A DNA stretch of 64,000 bases from Phycisphaeraceae bacterium (GCA_019636755.1 JAHBWZ010000002.1:62001-126000); one strand, 5' to 3'. Counted from the first letter of the stretch, positions 44,973 through 54,841 are shown. The notes: generated by a model not told the origin, from the letters alone. Made by a program: numbers and translations.

Positions 44973-47287
44973 GCTTCCCGCTCCTTGCGGATGAAGAGCC
45001 GGAGCAGCGTATACACGCCGATGCCGGAGATCGCCAGCACCAGGATCTCGCCCAGCGTGTCGAGCGCGCGGAAGTCCACCAGGATGACGTTCACCACGTT
45101 GCGGCCGTGTGCCTCCGGCGCGGCGCGCGCCGCGAACGCGTCGGAGATCGGCGGAAACACCGCGTCCCGCCGGACCAGAAGCACCAGTCCGCCCATGAGG
45201 ACCCCGAACGCCGATGCGAGCAGCCCGTCGCGCAGGCGCACCCAGGGTCCGGAGAAGACGGCGAAGCGCGGCAGGTGGTGAAAGATGAGCACGAAGATGA
45301 TGACGGTCAGCGTCTCCACCGCGAACTGGGTCATCGCGACGTCCGGCGCACCGAACGTAAGGAAGAGCATCGCGACTGCGAAGCCGACGCCACCGAGCAT
45401 CGCGATCGTGGAAAGTCTTCCCCGCAGCCGCGTTGCCACGATCGCGGCGACGGCCGCGATGATCAGGAACACCAGGTCCGGTGCACTGATCGCAACGTCG
45501 TCCGCCGGGACACCCGGCAGCGTTCCCGTGCGCGCAGCCGCCAGCAGCACGAGCCCGATCGTGGACAGCAGGCAGACGAAGAGATAGATGCGCAGCCGCC
45601 CGTTCTGGAGCAGTCGCGTCTGGAACCGTGCGGCGCGGAGGATGCCGTCGAGCGCCGCGGTGTATCCGCGCTGCGGCGAGGCGGCATCGATCACACCGCC
45701 CAGCGCGGCGATCGCGCGCCATCGCGCACGCGCCCGGTAGAGGAGCACGCCCGCGACCAGCGAAGCAAGACTCAGCGCCAGCGCTGCGCCCGGCGCGGCA
45801 AGGGCCGGGACGTCGATCCGGACCAGCCCGGTCCCGCGCGGCCCGGCGATCGCCAGCGCCGCCGCGTCCGTGATCGCCCGCGCGCCCAGGAACGGGAACA
45901 GGCCGGCCAGCATGCCGAGTCCTGCGAGCAGCAGCGGGCCCGCGAGCAGCAGCGGCGTTCCTTCCCGTGCCGCGACCGGCAGGGCCCCCGCCTCGGGCGC
46001 GGCGTGGAACGGTCGCCATGCGACGAGCAGCGCCACCAGCACACCGGACGCGCCCGCGGCGAAGACGCATGGCACGACGAACGGCGCGGCCCACCCCGCG
46101 GAGAGCGCGGCCTTGAGCAGGAGTTCCTTGCCGGCGAATCCGAGGAAGAGCGGCACGCCCGCCATCGACAGCGCCGCCGCCGGCGCGATCGCGGCGGTCC
46201 ACGGCATGGCCCGCCGCAGGTCTCCAAGCGCCTCCACGTCCTTGCGACCGGTGCGCTTCTCCGCGACACCCGCGATCATGAAGAGCGCACCCTTGAAGAG
46301 CGCGTGCGCGAGGATGTAGACCGCCGCCGCCTGCGGGGCGCCGAGCCCGACGAGGAGCACCATGATCCCCAGCGAACTCACGGTGGAGTACGCCAGCAGT
46401 CGCTTGAAGTACCGCTGCCGCGATGCGGTGAATGCGCCGATCAGGGCGGTCGCGGCGCCGAAGGCGACCAGGAGCCGCGACCAGGAGGCGATGTCGCAGA
46501 GCGCGGGATCCAGGCGGGCGACGAGGTAGACGCCGGCCTTGACCATCGTCGACGAGTGCAGGTAGGCGCTGACCGGGGCCGGGGCCTCCATCGCGCCCGG
46601 AAGCCAGAAGTGGAAGGGCGCCATGGCGCTCTTCGTGAACGCGCCGGCAAGGATGAGCAGCACGATGGCTGCCGCCCGCGGATCCAGCGGCAGGTCCGGC
46701 CGGGCGGCCGCCATGTCCGAGAGTCGCAGGGTGCCCGCGGCATCTGCCAGGAGCAGCAGCCCCGCCAGCAGCGCCAGTCCGCCGAGTCCGGTGACCAGCA
46801 GCGCCTGGAGCGCCGCCTTTCTCGCGTCCGCACGCTCGTGGTCGAACCCGATCAGCAGGTACGAGGTGATGCTCGTCAGTTCCCAGAAGATGAAGAGCGC
46901 AATCGCATCATCGGCGAGCACGAGTCCGAGCATCGAGGCCATGAAGCCGAGCAGGGCCGCCATGAAGCGGCCGAACTGCGGGTGCGTACCCAGGTACGCA
47001 CCCGCGTACAGCACGATCAGCGTGCCGATGCCGCAGATCAGCAGGGCGAAGAGCAGCGCGAGGCCGTCCAGATGCAGGGCGAACTCGATCTCCAGCCCGC
47101 TCACCCACGATCGGACGAGTCCGATCGGCTCCCCGCGCAGTACGCCGGGTGCGACCGAGATCAGCCAGAACGTGGCGAGTGCCGGCACGATCGCCAGGAT
47201 CGGCGCTGCCGCCGGTCGCGCGAAACGGACCACCGCCGGTGCGGCAAGCGCAGTCACGAAGAGCGTGGCAAGCAGGACGAGCAGCAT
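44969..47287 (-). CDS. mnhA: Na+/H+ antiporter subunit A
   Basis: 772 residues. Many membrane segments; quinone-oxidoreductase-like core with GFMASMLGLVLADDAIALFI, FWELTSITSYLLIGFDHERA, PFHFWLPGAMEAPAPVSAYL and HSSTMVKAGVYLVARLDP. The C-terminal region (AMLFLTFGAPDVAMTQFAVE) is the MbhD/MbhE-like part. As the largest subunit it starts the seven-gene operon that runs to mnhG and then cls. Expected Na+ export/pH homeostasis. ATG 47287; the frame is open a little further upstream. Confidence 0.95.
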   Translation of the reverse strand: MLLVLLATLFVTALAAPAVVRFARPAAAPILAIVPALATFWLISVAPGVLRGEPIGLVRSWVSGLEIEFALHLDGLALLFALLICGIGTLIVLYAGAYLGTHPQFGRFMAALLGFMASMLGLVLADDAIALFIFWELTSITSYLLIGFDHERADARKAALQALLVTGLGGLALLAGLLLLADAAGTLRLSDMAAARPDLPLDPRAAAIVLLILAGAFTKSAMAPFHFWLPGAMEAPAPVSAYLHSSTMVKAGVYLVARLDPALCDIASWSRLLVAFGAATALIGAFTASRQRYFKRLLAYSTVSSLGIMVLLVGLGAPQAAAVYILAHALFKGALFMIAGVAEKRTGRKDVEALGDLRRAMPWTAAIAPAAALSMAGVPLFLGFAGKELLLKAALSAGWAAPFVVPCVFAAGASGVLVALLVAWRPFHAAPEAGALPVAAREGTPLLLAGPLLLAGLGMLAGLFPFLGARAITDAAALAIAGPRGTGLVRIDVPALAAPGAALALSLASLVAGVLLYRARARWRAIAALGGVIDAASPQRGYTAALDGILRAARFQTRLLQNGRLRIYLFVCLLSTIGLVLLAAARTGTLPGVPADDVAISAPDLVFLIIAAVAAIVATRLRGRLSTIAMLGGVGFAVAMLFLTFGAPDVAMTQFAVETLTVIIFVLIFHHLPRFAVFSGPWVRLRDGLLASAFGVLMGGLVLLVRRDAVFPPISDAFAARAAPEAHGRNVVNVILVDFRALDTLGEILVLAISGIGVYTLLRLFIRKEREA

Positions 47288-47428
47288 GGGCACCAGGGAT
47301 CCCCCGCGGGCCGCATGGTATCCCATGCCCGGATCCGCGCGGCGCAGAGACAGCATCCGGCCGCCCGAAGCGGGCGACCGGATGCGTGGGGACGTCGTTC
47401 AGATGTGCCGGCGTGATTCGTTCAATGG

Positions 47429-48097
47429 TCAGTCACCGCGCCGGCGGCGCCCGCCGATCAGTGCGAGCGTCAGCAGCAGCGGAAAGGCCGCCGGACCGGG
47501 CACGAGCGCCACCGACATCGCGACGAAGCCGTAGTCGCCCTTCGGCGAGCCGCCGGGGTTGCCGGACTGCAGCCTGAGCCAGGTGATCGGGCCGCCGAAG
47601 ATGTCGTCACCGAAGACGGTCCACGCGCCGCCGTGGCCCTCGATCGCGGCGGAGTCGTTGATGACGGTGCCGAGCCCGCTCCACAGGCCGGCGTGCGCGG
47701 ACGCCGCCTCCAGGTCGAACGAACCCAGGTTCGTCTCGACCCGTGCGATCTCGTTGACGAGATCGCCGTAGTGGCCGGCGGTGTACAGGTGCGCGAGGCT
47801 CAGCGATGTCACGTACACGGGCGAACTGAATGAGAAGAGGATGTACTCGTCGTTGTCGATCTCCCCGTCCACGGAGCCCCCGGAGACGCCGACGCCGGTC
47901 ACGCCGCCGACCGTCTTGGCCTTGAAGGTTCCGGAGTACGACACGGAGTCGATGTGCACAGAACCGACATCGAACGATGCCGCGCTGCTGCCGCCGGGCA
48001 GGCCCACGTGCGTGAACATGCCGCCCGCGTGCGCGAACCCGCCGATCGTCAGCGAGGCAGCGACAGCGGCGGCAACGGTCTTCGTCGACTTGATCAT
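47429..48097 (-). CDS. Exported PEP-CTERM-anchored protein
   Basis: 222 residues. Signal peptide KTVAAAVAASLTIGGFAHAG; beta-rich exported body with GGSSAASFDVGSVHIDSVSY and DGEIDNDEYILFSF. The C-terminal anchor is ALVPGPAAFPLLLTLALIGG then RRRRGD, the classical PEP-CTERM-like sorting signal. AGGAAAGAGAGAGCC precedes the ATG. The domain is unknown. Confidence 0.85.
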   Translation of the reverse strand: MIKSTKTVAAAVAASLTIGGFAHAGGMFTHVGLPGGSSAASFDVGSVHIDSVSYSGTFKAKTVGGVTGVGVSGGSVDGEIDNDEYILFSFSSPVYVTSLSLAHLYTAGHYGDLVNEIARVETNLGSFDLEAASAHAGLWSGLGTVINDSAAIEGHGGAWTVFGDDIFGGPITWLRLQSGNPGGSPKGDYGFVAMSVALVPGPAAFPLLLTLALIGGRRRRGD

Positions 48098-48632
48098 GGC
48101 TCTCTCTTTCCTGTCCTTGGTGAGGGTGGATTCGTGGGAATCGGTGCCCGCCGGAGCGCGATGGCGCGGCGATCCGGATCAGGCTGGCGATGGCCCTGTG
48201 GCTGCCGTGGCCCGGCATCACTCCGACCACCGAGGAACCCACCATGCGGTGCACGCCCGGGTGCGTCAACGCCCGGTCACCGGCGCCGGCGCACGGGTGG
48301 ACCTGCGCGGCCGCGCAGGCGGAGCGCGCGTGCACACCGCCCGCTCTTCACGCGCGCTCCCGGACGGGGCCGGGGTTCGCGCGGTCCTCACCGGCATCGC
48401 CGCGAAGCACGCACCCTCCCCGGCGACCGCGGCGCGTGGAAGTCCGGGAACGCGCATCGCGACGGGGGCGGCTCCGGACACGGCATGGCATGGCCGCCCG
48501 GGTTCAGCGGGCCCACGACGATGCCACTGGGCGTATGAAGACGAGGCTGTTCGGGTGGGAAGTCGCGGCGAGGCCTTCAGCGTCAGGTTGGATGGCGGCC
48601 TCCGTTCAAGGCACCGGTGTCACCCATGTGCC

Positions 48633-48680
48633 CGGGCGCGCCCCCCTTGAACCCCCCCGGCGGATCGGGGGCTGATCAAC
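48633..48680 (+). repeat. Dispersed hairpin element, copy 7 (divergent)
   Basis: CCCGGGCGCGCCCCCCTTGA and ACCCCCCCGGCGGATCGGGG resemble the 3' half of copies 2 and 3. The first stem is replaced by GGGCGCGCCC. It lies next to the cassette C stem-loop, as in cassettes A and B. Confidence 0.45.
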
Positions 48681-48723
48681 CGTCCCGCTCTGCGCGAAGG
48701 CGCCGGCGGCGGTTCGCCACTCC

Positions 48724-48773
48724 CGGCGCCTGCGCACCAGCGGCCTGTGGTAAGCCGTGGGACGCAGGCGCCG
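48724..48773 (-). terminator. Long stem-loop behind cassette C (probable terminator)
   Basis: Arms CGGCGCCTGCG (48724-48734) and its complement at 48763-48773 pair over 11 bases. It lies 30 bases behind the cassette C anchored-protein stop. The loop is different from A and B but the outer stem is nearly the same. Confidence 0.6.
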
Positions 48774-48803
48774 GGGAGCGACGATGCCAGGTCGCGCTGC
48801 ACA

Positions 48804-49481
48804 TCACTTTGCTGCAGGGCGGCGGCGACGGGATGCGCGCGCCGTCAGCGCGCTCATGACAAGTACCAGGAGGACCGACGGCCCGGGGACGGGGACGATC
48901 CGCTGGAAGTGAAAGTCGTCGATGTGCAGCGGGGGGTCCCCATGGGAGTCCTGATTCGTCCGCACTTCTACGGCGTCGAACTCGAAATCCATCACGAGGC
49001 CGACGAATCTCTCCGCAGCACCAGCAAAGCTCGGAGACTGGTAGATCAGCACACCCTCCAGGAAGAATCGAAACCTGGACCCCTGCCACCAATGCACACC
49101 GATCGCCCTGATCGGCGCGTCGAACTCCACGCGCATCTCGGCGCTGCTCCGCAGACCGTATCCGTCGTTCGGGTAGGCCGATTCACTCACACCCCAGACC
49201 TGTGAACCCAGACTCGAGTTGAACGTCACGCCCAGGTGCGCGTAGTGATCCGTCACCCAGGTCCCGACCGGAACCTCGTAGAACCCGATCGTCTCCCGTT
49301 CAGCACCCAGATGCACGGCCATCCACGTGTTCCACGCGTCGAATGAGTGGAAGCCCACACCATGCTCGATCGGGTATGCAGGCCCGGCCGCTGCCGGACG
49401 ATCGAACATCGCGGTCATCGTACACAACAGTGCGACGATCATGGCGCTGCGTGAAGAATGATTGATTCGTCCCGTTCGCAT
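48804..49481 (-). CDS. Cassette C anchored exported protein
   Basis: 225 residues. Signal peptide SAMIVALLCTMTAMFDRPAA, then the family domain: GAERETIGFYEVPVGTWVTD, EMRVEFDAPIRAIGVHWWQ, GLVMDFEFDAVEVR, PPLHIDDFHFQRIVPVPGP, and a hydrophobic helix with ARASRRRRPAAK. It is homologous to the cassette A and B second proteins and closest to A in the first 100 residues. The ATG overlaps the first gene's stop as TGATG; the stem-loop follows. Confidence 0.85.
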   Translation of the reverse strand: MRTGRINHSSRSAMIVALLCTMTAMFDRPAAAGPAYPIEHGVGFHSFDAWNTWMAVHLGAERETIGFYEVPVGTWVTDHYAHLGVTFNSSLGSQVWGVSESAYPNDGYGLRSSAEMRVEFDAPIRAIGVHWWQGSRFRFFLEGVLIYQSPSFAGAAERFVGLVMDFEFDAVEVRTNQDSHGDPPLHIDDFHFQRIVPVPGPSVLLVLVMSALTARASRRRRPAAK

Positions 49482-51226
49482 CACTCCACCTCCTCCATCG
49501 ACTGGCCGATCAGCGCGAACAGATTCACCAGGCCCACCGCGGGCTCGGCGTGGTGCAGGCACGCCACCACCGCCGCCGTGCTGATCTCGTTCGAGATGAG
49601 CGCCTCCGCGCCGCCCAGCGCCAGCCAGAGTTCGATGTACTCCAAGGGGATCGACGACTGGGAGAACCCCTCCGTCAGGGACTCGCCGGAGCAGTCCAGT
49701 GAGAGCAGCGATGTCGCGATCGTCCGATCGGCGTTGTCCACCACGCAGTCGCCGTTGAGATCCGCCCAGCAGATCTCGCCGACCGGGCAGGAACCGTATG
49801 CCTGTTGCAGCAGCGCCAGGTCCGCGGACGTCACTGTCCCGTCGCCGTTCAGATCCGCATCGCAGGGGAGGATGGGGACGAGGAGGAAGGCGCGTTCGCG
49901 TTCTTCGATTCCCTCGAGGAATCTCCCGTGTCCGACGATCCAACCCTCGCCCTCGTGATCACTGACACCGGTTGCATTCAGCAGCGCACTCCACCCGCAC
50001 GCACTCATGTCCACCAGGTTCAGTTGTGCATCATCCAGCCTGTTGTAGATCCACTCGAACGTCTGGCTCGTGAGATCCTCCTCCCAGAGCACCGCTCGCT
50101 CCAGCGTCAGATCCTGCCCCACGATCTGCCATTGACGGTTCACGGAGCGTCCGACCCCTTCGTGGAGTTCATCGATCGGCAGTTCATCCACCGCTGAGAT
50201 CCCCGGTCGCCACGCCAGCGGGACCTTGAGGCAGACCTCCTCCTGTTCGTCCCATCCGCCTCCGCCTCCGGTCCGGACGCCGTCATCATTCACGCCGAAG
50301 ATCCGGTGCCCGCGAAGATCGCGGTCCATGGATGCGTACTGCGTGAGCAGCGGCTGGACTTCCGGCTCGAACACGCTGGAGTCGTCCCGCCAGAGGACCG
50401 GGTCGTAGCCGAGCGCGACCTGTCCTGCGGTGCACGCCGTGGTCGACACCAGCGGGCATGTACTGCCTGATCCACCGCCGATCCTGGCGGACTCGTCGTC
50501 CGTGCCCTGTCGGTTGATCGCATACGCCTGACTCCACGGATCGCTTCCGGACGGTTCCAGCGCCGTCCGGTCCCGGTCCGCGCTCCGCCACTCGAATCCG
50601 CGCATGCATGTCACGGGCGGACTTCCGTCCGCCACATACTTCTCCCCCACTACCCGGAAGTGCCCGTCGATCGAGTCCGCCACGCCCCACGCGCCGTCCT
50701 GGAACGACGCTGACGCCGACTCCTCGAAGAACCGGAAGATCGCCTGCACCGGAAGATCGTCGTACGGCGAGAACGGCGGCCCTTCCTCCGGCAGCCAGAG
50801 AAACGCATGGGACTCCACGCCCGGATCCTGCTGCGGATCGCTCTCTTCACCCGCCACGATCCCGACAACCACACCCTCGGCATTGATCGCCCGCGCCTCG
50901 CCCTCGGTCGCGAACAGCGACTCGCTGGTGATCTCGTCTGCATGCAGGAGAACGATCAGTTCGCCCGCCGGCAGGCCCCACATCGGCTCCGGAAGCCAGA
51001 GCACGGGGCGGCGGCGGGTGACGGACAGTTCACCCACCGGGATCGGCACATCGCACCAGCCGACGACCTGGCCGACGCGGTTGAGCCCGAGTGCCCGGCT
51101 GCGCGACTCTGCCAATTCCAACGACTGCGGCGCCACACCGAGATTGGTGATCCGGTACCTGGGCGGATCGGCATGCGCCGAACGCGTCATGTCACGCAGC
51201 CCCGGCAAGAGGAAGCTGAGCGCCAT
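49481..51226 (-). CDS. Cassette C large exported HAF-repeat dockerin protein
   Basis: 581 residues from ATG 51226, highly similar to the cassette B protein along the full length. HAF-type repeats (ALGLNRVGQVVGWCD, ARAINAEGVVVGIVA, FGVNDDGVRTGGGG), a double dockerin (DLNGDGTVTSADLALLQQAY, ADLNGDCVVDNADRTIATSL) and the tail PLEYIELWLALGGAEALI to GQSMEEVE. A TTG at 51334 is in frame and would add a repeat-encoded stretch (RFAVRGS units). The upstream ATG 51362 with AGGAG is out of frame by one base. Confidence 0.82.
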   Translation of the reverse strand: MALSFLLPGLRDMTRSAHADPPRYRITNLGVAPQSLELAESRSRALGLNRVGQVVGWCDVPIPVGELSVTRRRPVLWLPEPMWGLPAGELIVLLHADEITSESLFATEGEARAINAEGVVVGIVAGEESDPQQDPGVESHAFLWLPEEGPPFSPYDDLPVQAIFRFFEESASASFQDGAWGVADSIDGHFRVVGEKYVADGSPPVTCMRGFEWRSADRDRTALEPSGSDPWSQAYAINRQGTDDESARIGGGSGSTCPLVSTTACTAGQVALGYDPVLWRDDSSVFEPEVQPLLTQYASMDRDLRGHRIFGVNDDGVRTGGGGGWDEQEEVCLKVPLAWRPGISAVDELPIDELHEGVGRSVNRQWQIVGQDLTLERAVLWEEDLTSQTFEWIYNRLDDAQLNLVDMSACGWSALLNATGVSDHEGEGWIVGHGRFLEGIEERERAFLLVPILPCDADLNGDGTVTSADLALLQQAYGSCPVGEICWADLNGDCVVDNADRTIATSLLSLDCSGESLTEGFSQSSIPLEYIELWLALGGAEALISNEISTAAVVACLHHAEPAVGLVNLFALIGQSMEEVE

Positions 51227-51236
51227 CAGCGCGCAA

Positions 51237-51303
<67 letters not shown>

Positions 51304-51471
51304 GGAATCGTGCCGGCCGAGGCGCCGGCGTCAAGGGGGATGGGATGTCGGATGTTCGTCATGAGGCTGGGTACTCCTGTTCTGGCGTGTCGTGTCATGA
51401 ACGAGAACGACGATTCCGGGGAACGAGGCCGACGATCACTTCGGGCGGGCCGGGCCGTGGCGGGTGACCCC

Positions 51472-51527
51472 GGGGGTCCGGGGGTCCGGGGGTCCGGGGG
51501 TCCGGGGGTCCGGGGGTCCGGGGGTCG
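51472..51527 (+). repeat. G-rich octanucleotide tandem repeat, cassette C
   Basis: Seven units of GGGGGTCC (the last is GGGGGTCG). The homologous tract in cassette B has four units. Confidence 0.85.
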
Positions 51528-52022
51528 TCCTCGTCTACAGATACGCCATGCTGCGCCGGATCCTGCGGACTCTGGCACGGAATCAAAAAATAGTGCGGAC
51601 GGGCGGAGGGACCTCGGGGCACGGATGGTCGCACGTGCCCCCCAACGCGTCGACCGCGGCCGGGGTCGTTCACGGGGTCCTTCATCGGGCCCGGCGGTGC
51701 CACCACCGGTGCCACTGTCCCGGCGCGCGCACCCGGCACATCATGCGCCGCTGCACGCCGACGTCCACTGGCGCATCTCGCGCCCTTGCACGCCCTCCGT
51801 CGGCGGGGACGTCGACGTCGACCATCGCCGGGGACGGCGATGCCACAGCCCCGGCGCATCACTCCGCCCGGCACACCCGCGCACAGGTGGAGCATGCGCT
51901 CGTGCCAAGCCAGGATCGGTCGCGATCCGCATCCTGGCGCCGGGCACCGGAACCCGGCGGAATCCCTGCAGGCACGGCGCCTCCGGCGTGATGCAATTCA
52001 GCCGTTCGCCAGGAGCCCTTCC

Positions 52023-53417
52023 ATGCGTTCTCACTGCACATGCACCTCGACCCTCGTGTTCACCACCGCGTCGTTCGCACTGGTCCCGGCCGCCGCGTTG
52101 CGTGCCCAGGTCACCGTCGACTGGGTCCAGCCCACGCGCGGCGTCGCCGTCGCGGTCGACTCGGCGGGCAACGTGTGCACCGTGGACTTCGAGCAGGCGC
52201 TCGGAACGGAGATGACGATCACGAAGCGCTCCGCCAAGGGCGACCTGCTGTGGCAGGCGAGTCACGATCAGACCGACCCCACGAAGTGGGAGAAGGCCAC
52301 GTGGCTCGTGACCGACGGCGACGATCACGTGGTTGTCACCGGGACGCTCATGTCCGGCTACTCGAACCCGGTCAACGCGGCGAGCATCGTCATGCGGTTC
52401 GATCCGGACGGAACGCTCCTGTGGCGGCACGTCTACGAGTCGGACTTTGACGGCTCGCGCACGCACCGATGCCTCGTCGACGCGGCGAACAACGTGTATG
52501 TGCTGGGCATGGGCAGCGGGCCCTCGGGCTACGTGCTCAAGGTGAAGAAGTTCGCGCCCGACGGCACGCCGATCTGGACCTGGTTCGACGAAGCCGGCAT
52601 CGGCGCACCTGTCAACTTCAAGCTGACGCCCGACGATCACATCGTCATCACCGCGCGCGCCATCATCGGGAGCATCAACGGCTACGCGAAGATCACCCTG
52701 GACGGCCTGCCGGTCTGGAGCCTTGCCGGCGTATCCAGCCTGCCGATCGGCGATATCGCCGGAGACGCGGCCGGCAACGCCTACATCGTGCACGGGGAGT
52801 ACGTGATGAACGGCGGCACGGTGATCCGCAAGGTCGACCCGGCCGGGGCGCTGCTCTGGCAGATCACGTACCCGTTCTCGGGGTTCCGTGTCGAGGTCGA
52901 CCGCCACGGGTACCCGGTGGTGTGCGGATTCCCATCATCGAGCGCGCCTGGTGCAGCCTTCATCAGGCTGGCGCCGACCGGCGTGATCGAGTGGGCGAAC
53001 CTGGACGCCGACGGCCCGCTCAACCTGCTCCTGCACTCGCGCCTGGTGCTGGACTCGCACGGTAACGCGTACCTGGCCGCCGGTATTCTCACCGAGATGG
53101 CGGTCTGCCGGGTGAACCGAGACGGCACGTCGGCGTGGACACAGACACTGCCCTTCGGCAGCGGCGCGCAGTCGATCGCCCTGGGCCCGGACGAGCGCTC
53201 ACTCGCCGTGGTCGGCGGCACGACCGCGCGTCTCTCCTTCCCCGGCGATGCGTGTCCATGCCCCGGCGACTTCGACGCGAACGGCGCCATCGACTTCCAT
53301 GACCTGCTCGTCGTGATCGCCGCGTGGGGCACGCCCGCCGGCGACCTCACCGGCGACGGCGCGACGGACATTGCCGATCTCCTGGCGCTGCTCGCCGCCT
53401 GGGGACCGTGCTGCTGA
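52023..53417 (+). CDS. Exported SBBP-type propeller protein with dockerin
   Basis: 464 residues. Signal peptide TLVFTTASFALVPAAALRAQ; several short SBBP-like blocks (GVAVAVDSAGNVCTVDFEQ, VDAANNVYVLGMG, GDAAGNAYIVHGEY, LDSHGNAYLAAGI) that would form a beta-propeller. Ends in a GC dockerin pair (DFDANGAIDFHDLLVVIAAW, DLTGDGATDIADLLALLAAW). Convergent with nusG. Confidence 0.85.
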   Translation: MRSHCTCTSTLVFTTASFALVPAAALRAQVTVDWVQPTRGVAVAVDSAGNVCTVDFEQALGTEMTITKRSAKGDLLWQASHDQTDPTKWEKATWLVTDGDDHVVVTGTLMSGYSNPVNAASIVMRFDPDGTLLWRHVYESDFDGSRTHRCLVDAANNVYVLGMGSGPSGYVLKVKKFAPDGTPIWTWFDEAGIGAPVNFKLTPDDHIVITARAIIGSINGYAKITLDGLPVWSLAGVSSLPIGDIAGDAAGNAYIVHGEYVMNGGTVIRKVDPAGALLWQITYPFSGFRVEVDRHGYPVVCGFPSSSAPGAAFIRLAPTGVIEWANLDADGPLNLLLHSRLVLDSHGNAYLAAGILTEMAVCRVNRDGTSAWTQTLPFGSGAQSIALGPDERSLAVVGGTTARLSFPGDACPCPGDFDANGAIDFHDLLVVIAAWGTPAGDLTGDGATDIADLLALLAAWGPCC

Positions 53418-53454
53418 GAGGCGGCTGCACCGCACCCGCCGACGTCGCGTGATC

Positions 53455-54105
53455 TCAGTGATTCGCCTTGACGACCTGCCAGTACTTCAGTTCGACCGGC
53501 GCCTGGCGTCCGAAGATCGTGACGAGCACACGGACGAGATCCCGATCGGGCATGACCTCGTCGACCGTGCCTTCGCACCCGACGAATGCACCGTCCTGGA
53601 TCGTGACGTGCTCGCCGACCTCGAACTCCATCTTGAGGTCCGGCAGTGCCTCGGGGCGCCGCGAGTCGAACAGCATCTTCTCCACCTCGTCGGCGGAGAG
53701 CGGCGTCGGATGGCCGGCGGTGCCGACGAAGTCGCCGACTCCGGACGTCTCCTTGATCAGGAAGAAGACATCCTGCGGGATACGTCCGTCGTCCTCCAGC
53801 CGCATCTCGACGAAGACGTAGCCCGGGTACAGGTTCGTCTCCGTGAAGCGCACCTTGCCGGCCTTCATGATCCGCGTCTTCTCGGTCGGCACCATGATGC
53901 GACCGACGCGGTTCTCCAGTCCCTCGATCTGCACCTTGCGGAGCAGCGTGTCCCGGACGTACTTTTCCTTGTTCGACGCCACGCGGAGGACATACCAGAG
54001 CATGCCCTCGCGGAATGCCGGCAGATCGACGGCCGGATCGAAGTGCTCGGTCCGGTTCTCGGCGGAGGCGGTCGAAGTACGCATGGGCTTCTCGTTTGCG
54101 GTCAT
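53455..54105 (-). CDS. nusG: Transcription termination/antitermination factor NusG
   Basis: 216 residues. The NGN domain begins at about residue 36 (MLWYVLRVASNKEKYVRDTL) with NLYPGYVFVEM, and the KOW domain follows near the C-terminus (FEVGEHVTIQDGAFVGCEGT). The N-terminal ~35 residues are an extra polar extension. The secE gene ends five bases upstream. The usual downstream rplKAJL-rpoBC block is not here: a rightward dockerin gene meets it within 37 bases. Confidence 0.95.
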   Translation of the reverse strand: MTANEKPMRTSTASAENRTEHFDPAVDLPAFREGMLWYVLRVASNKEKYVRDTLLRKVQIEGLENRVGRIMVPTEKTRIMKAGKVRFTETNLYPGYVFVEMRLEDDGRIPQDVFFLIKETSGVGDFVGTAGHPTPLSADEVEKMLFDSRRPEALPDLKMEFEVGEHVTIQDGAFVGCEGTVDEVMPDRDLVRVLVTIFGRQAPVELKYWQVVKANH

Positions 54106-54109
54106 GGCA

Positions 54110-54526
54110 TCACGTGCCTGCGAGTTCGAGGACGCCGATCTGGTTGAAGAAGAACTGGAACACCAGGTCGAAGAGGTAGCAGTACACCGCGATGAACAGC
54201 GTCAGCACGATCACCACCCACGTGGATCCGAAGACCTCGCGGCGGCTGGACCAGTGCACCTTCCGCATCTCGCCCTCGGTCGCGATCAGGAAGTCGACGG
54301 ACCGCGGATGCCGGCCGATCAGGATCCACCCCAGGATGCCGAACAGGACGATCGTGAGGACCGACGCGGCGCCCTGGATGTAGACGGTCTCGACGGACTC
54401 GAACCGGATCGGCGCCAGCTGCTCCCAGAGCCAGGAGACGCCGAGGAACACCAGCACGCCGAGCGCGATGGCGGAGACCATTCGGGTCATGTAGCCCTGT
54501 CCGGGCTTGTAGAGGCCGGCGGTCAT
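54110..54526 (-). CDS. secE: Preprotein translocase subunit SecE
   Basis: 138 residues with three membrane segments. The C-terminal conserved helix is preceded by EGEMRKVHWSSRREVFGSTW, the SecE signature. The first two helices (MVSAIALGVLVFLGVSWLW, LTIVLFGILGWILIG) are an N-terminal extension. ATG 54526. It follows the tRNA-Trp gene and precedes nusG. Confidence 0.92.
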   Translation of the reverse strand: MTAGLYKPGQGYMTRMVSAIALGVLVFLGVSWLWEQLAPIRFESVETVYIQGAASVLTIVLFGILGWILIGRHPRSVDFLIATEGEMRKVHWSSRREVFGSTWVVIVLTLFIAVYCYLFDLVFQFFFNQIGVLELAGT

Positions 54527-54575
54527 CTGGTCTGTCTCTCCGTCGAGTCGGGCGCGGGGGGCGTGAACATCGAAA

Positions 54576-54648
<73 letters not shown>

Positions 54649-54661
54649 ACGGAAGCGGGTG

Positions 54662-54841
54662 TCACTTCCGCTTGATCTTGTGGAGGGTGTGCTTGCGGAG
54701 CCGGGGGCTGAACTTCTTCATGCCCTCCTTGAGCTTCTCCGCGATGCCGCCCTTGACCCGGATGCTCGTCCGGTAGTTCAGGTCACCGCACTCGGTGCAC
54801 TGAAGCCAGACGTATTCGCGATCTGCTGCCTTCTTTGCCAT
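54662..54841 (-). CDS. rpmG: Ribosomal protein bL33
   Basis: 59 residues (MAKKAADREYVWLQCTECGD to KHTLHKIKRK). One CxxC pair is present (CTEC), but the second is replaced (KKFSPRLRKH, no Cys), so the zinc ribbon is half lost. Located between tuf and tRNA-Trp, the normal position. Too short to stand out by length alone, but conserved throughout. Confidence 0.93.
   Translation of the reverse strand: MAKKAADREYVWLQCTECGDLNYRTSIRVKGGIAEKLKEGMKKFSPRLRKHTLHKIKRK

Larger units (their letters stand above)
48098..48803. other. Gene-free spacer between secreted-protein genes
   Basis: About 700 bases without a convincing gene. They contain a dispersed hairpin element copy (48633-48680), the stem-loop of cassette C (48724-48773), and an inverted pair GTTCAAGG/CCTTGAAC (48605 and 48645). 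From 48098 to 48600 nothing identifiable was seen. Confidence 0.55.

Noticed and set aside
45107-47416. A 769-residue rightward frame across mnhA
   Set aside because: It is antisense to mnhA, rich in Arg/Gln/Glu as expected of GC-rich reverse frames, with no domain.
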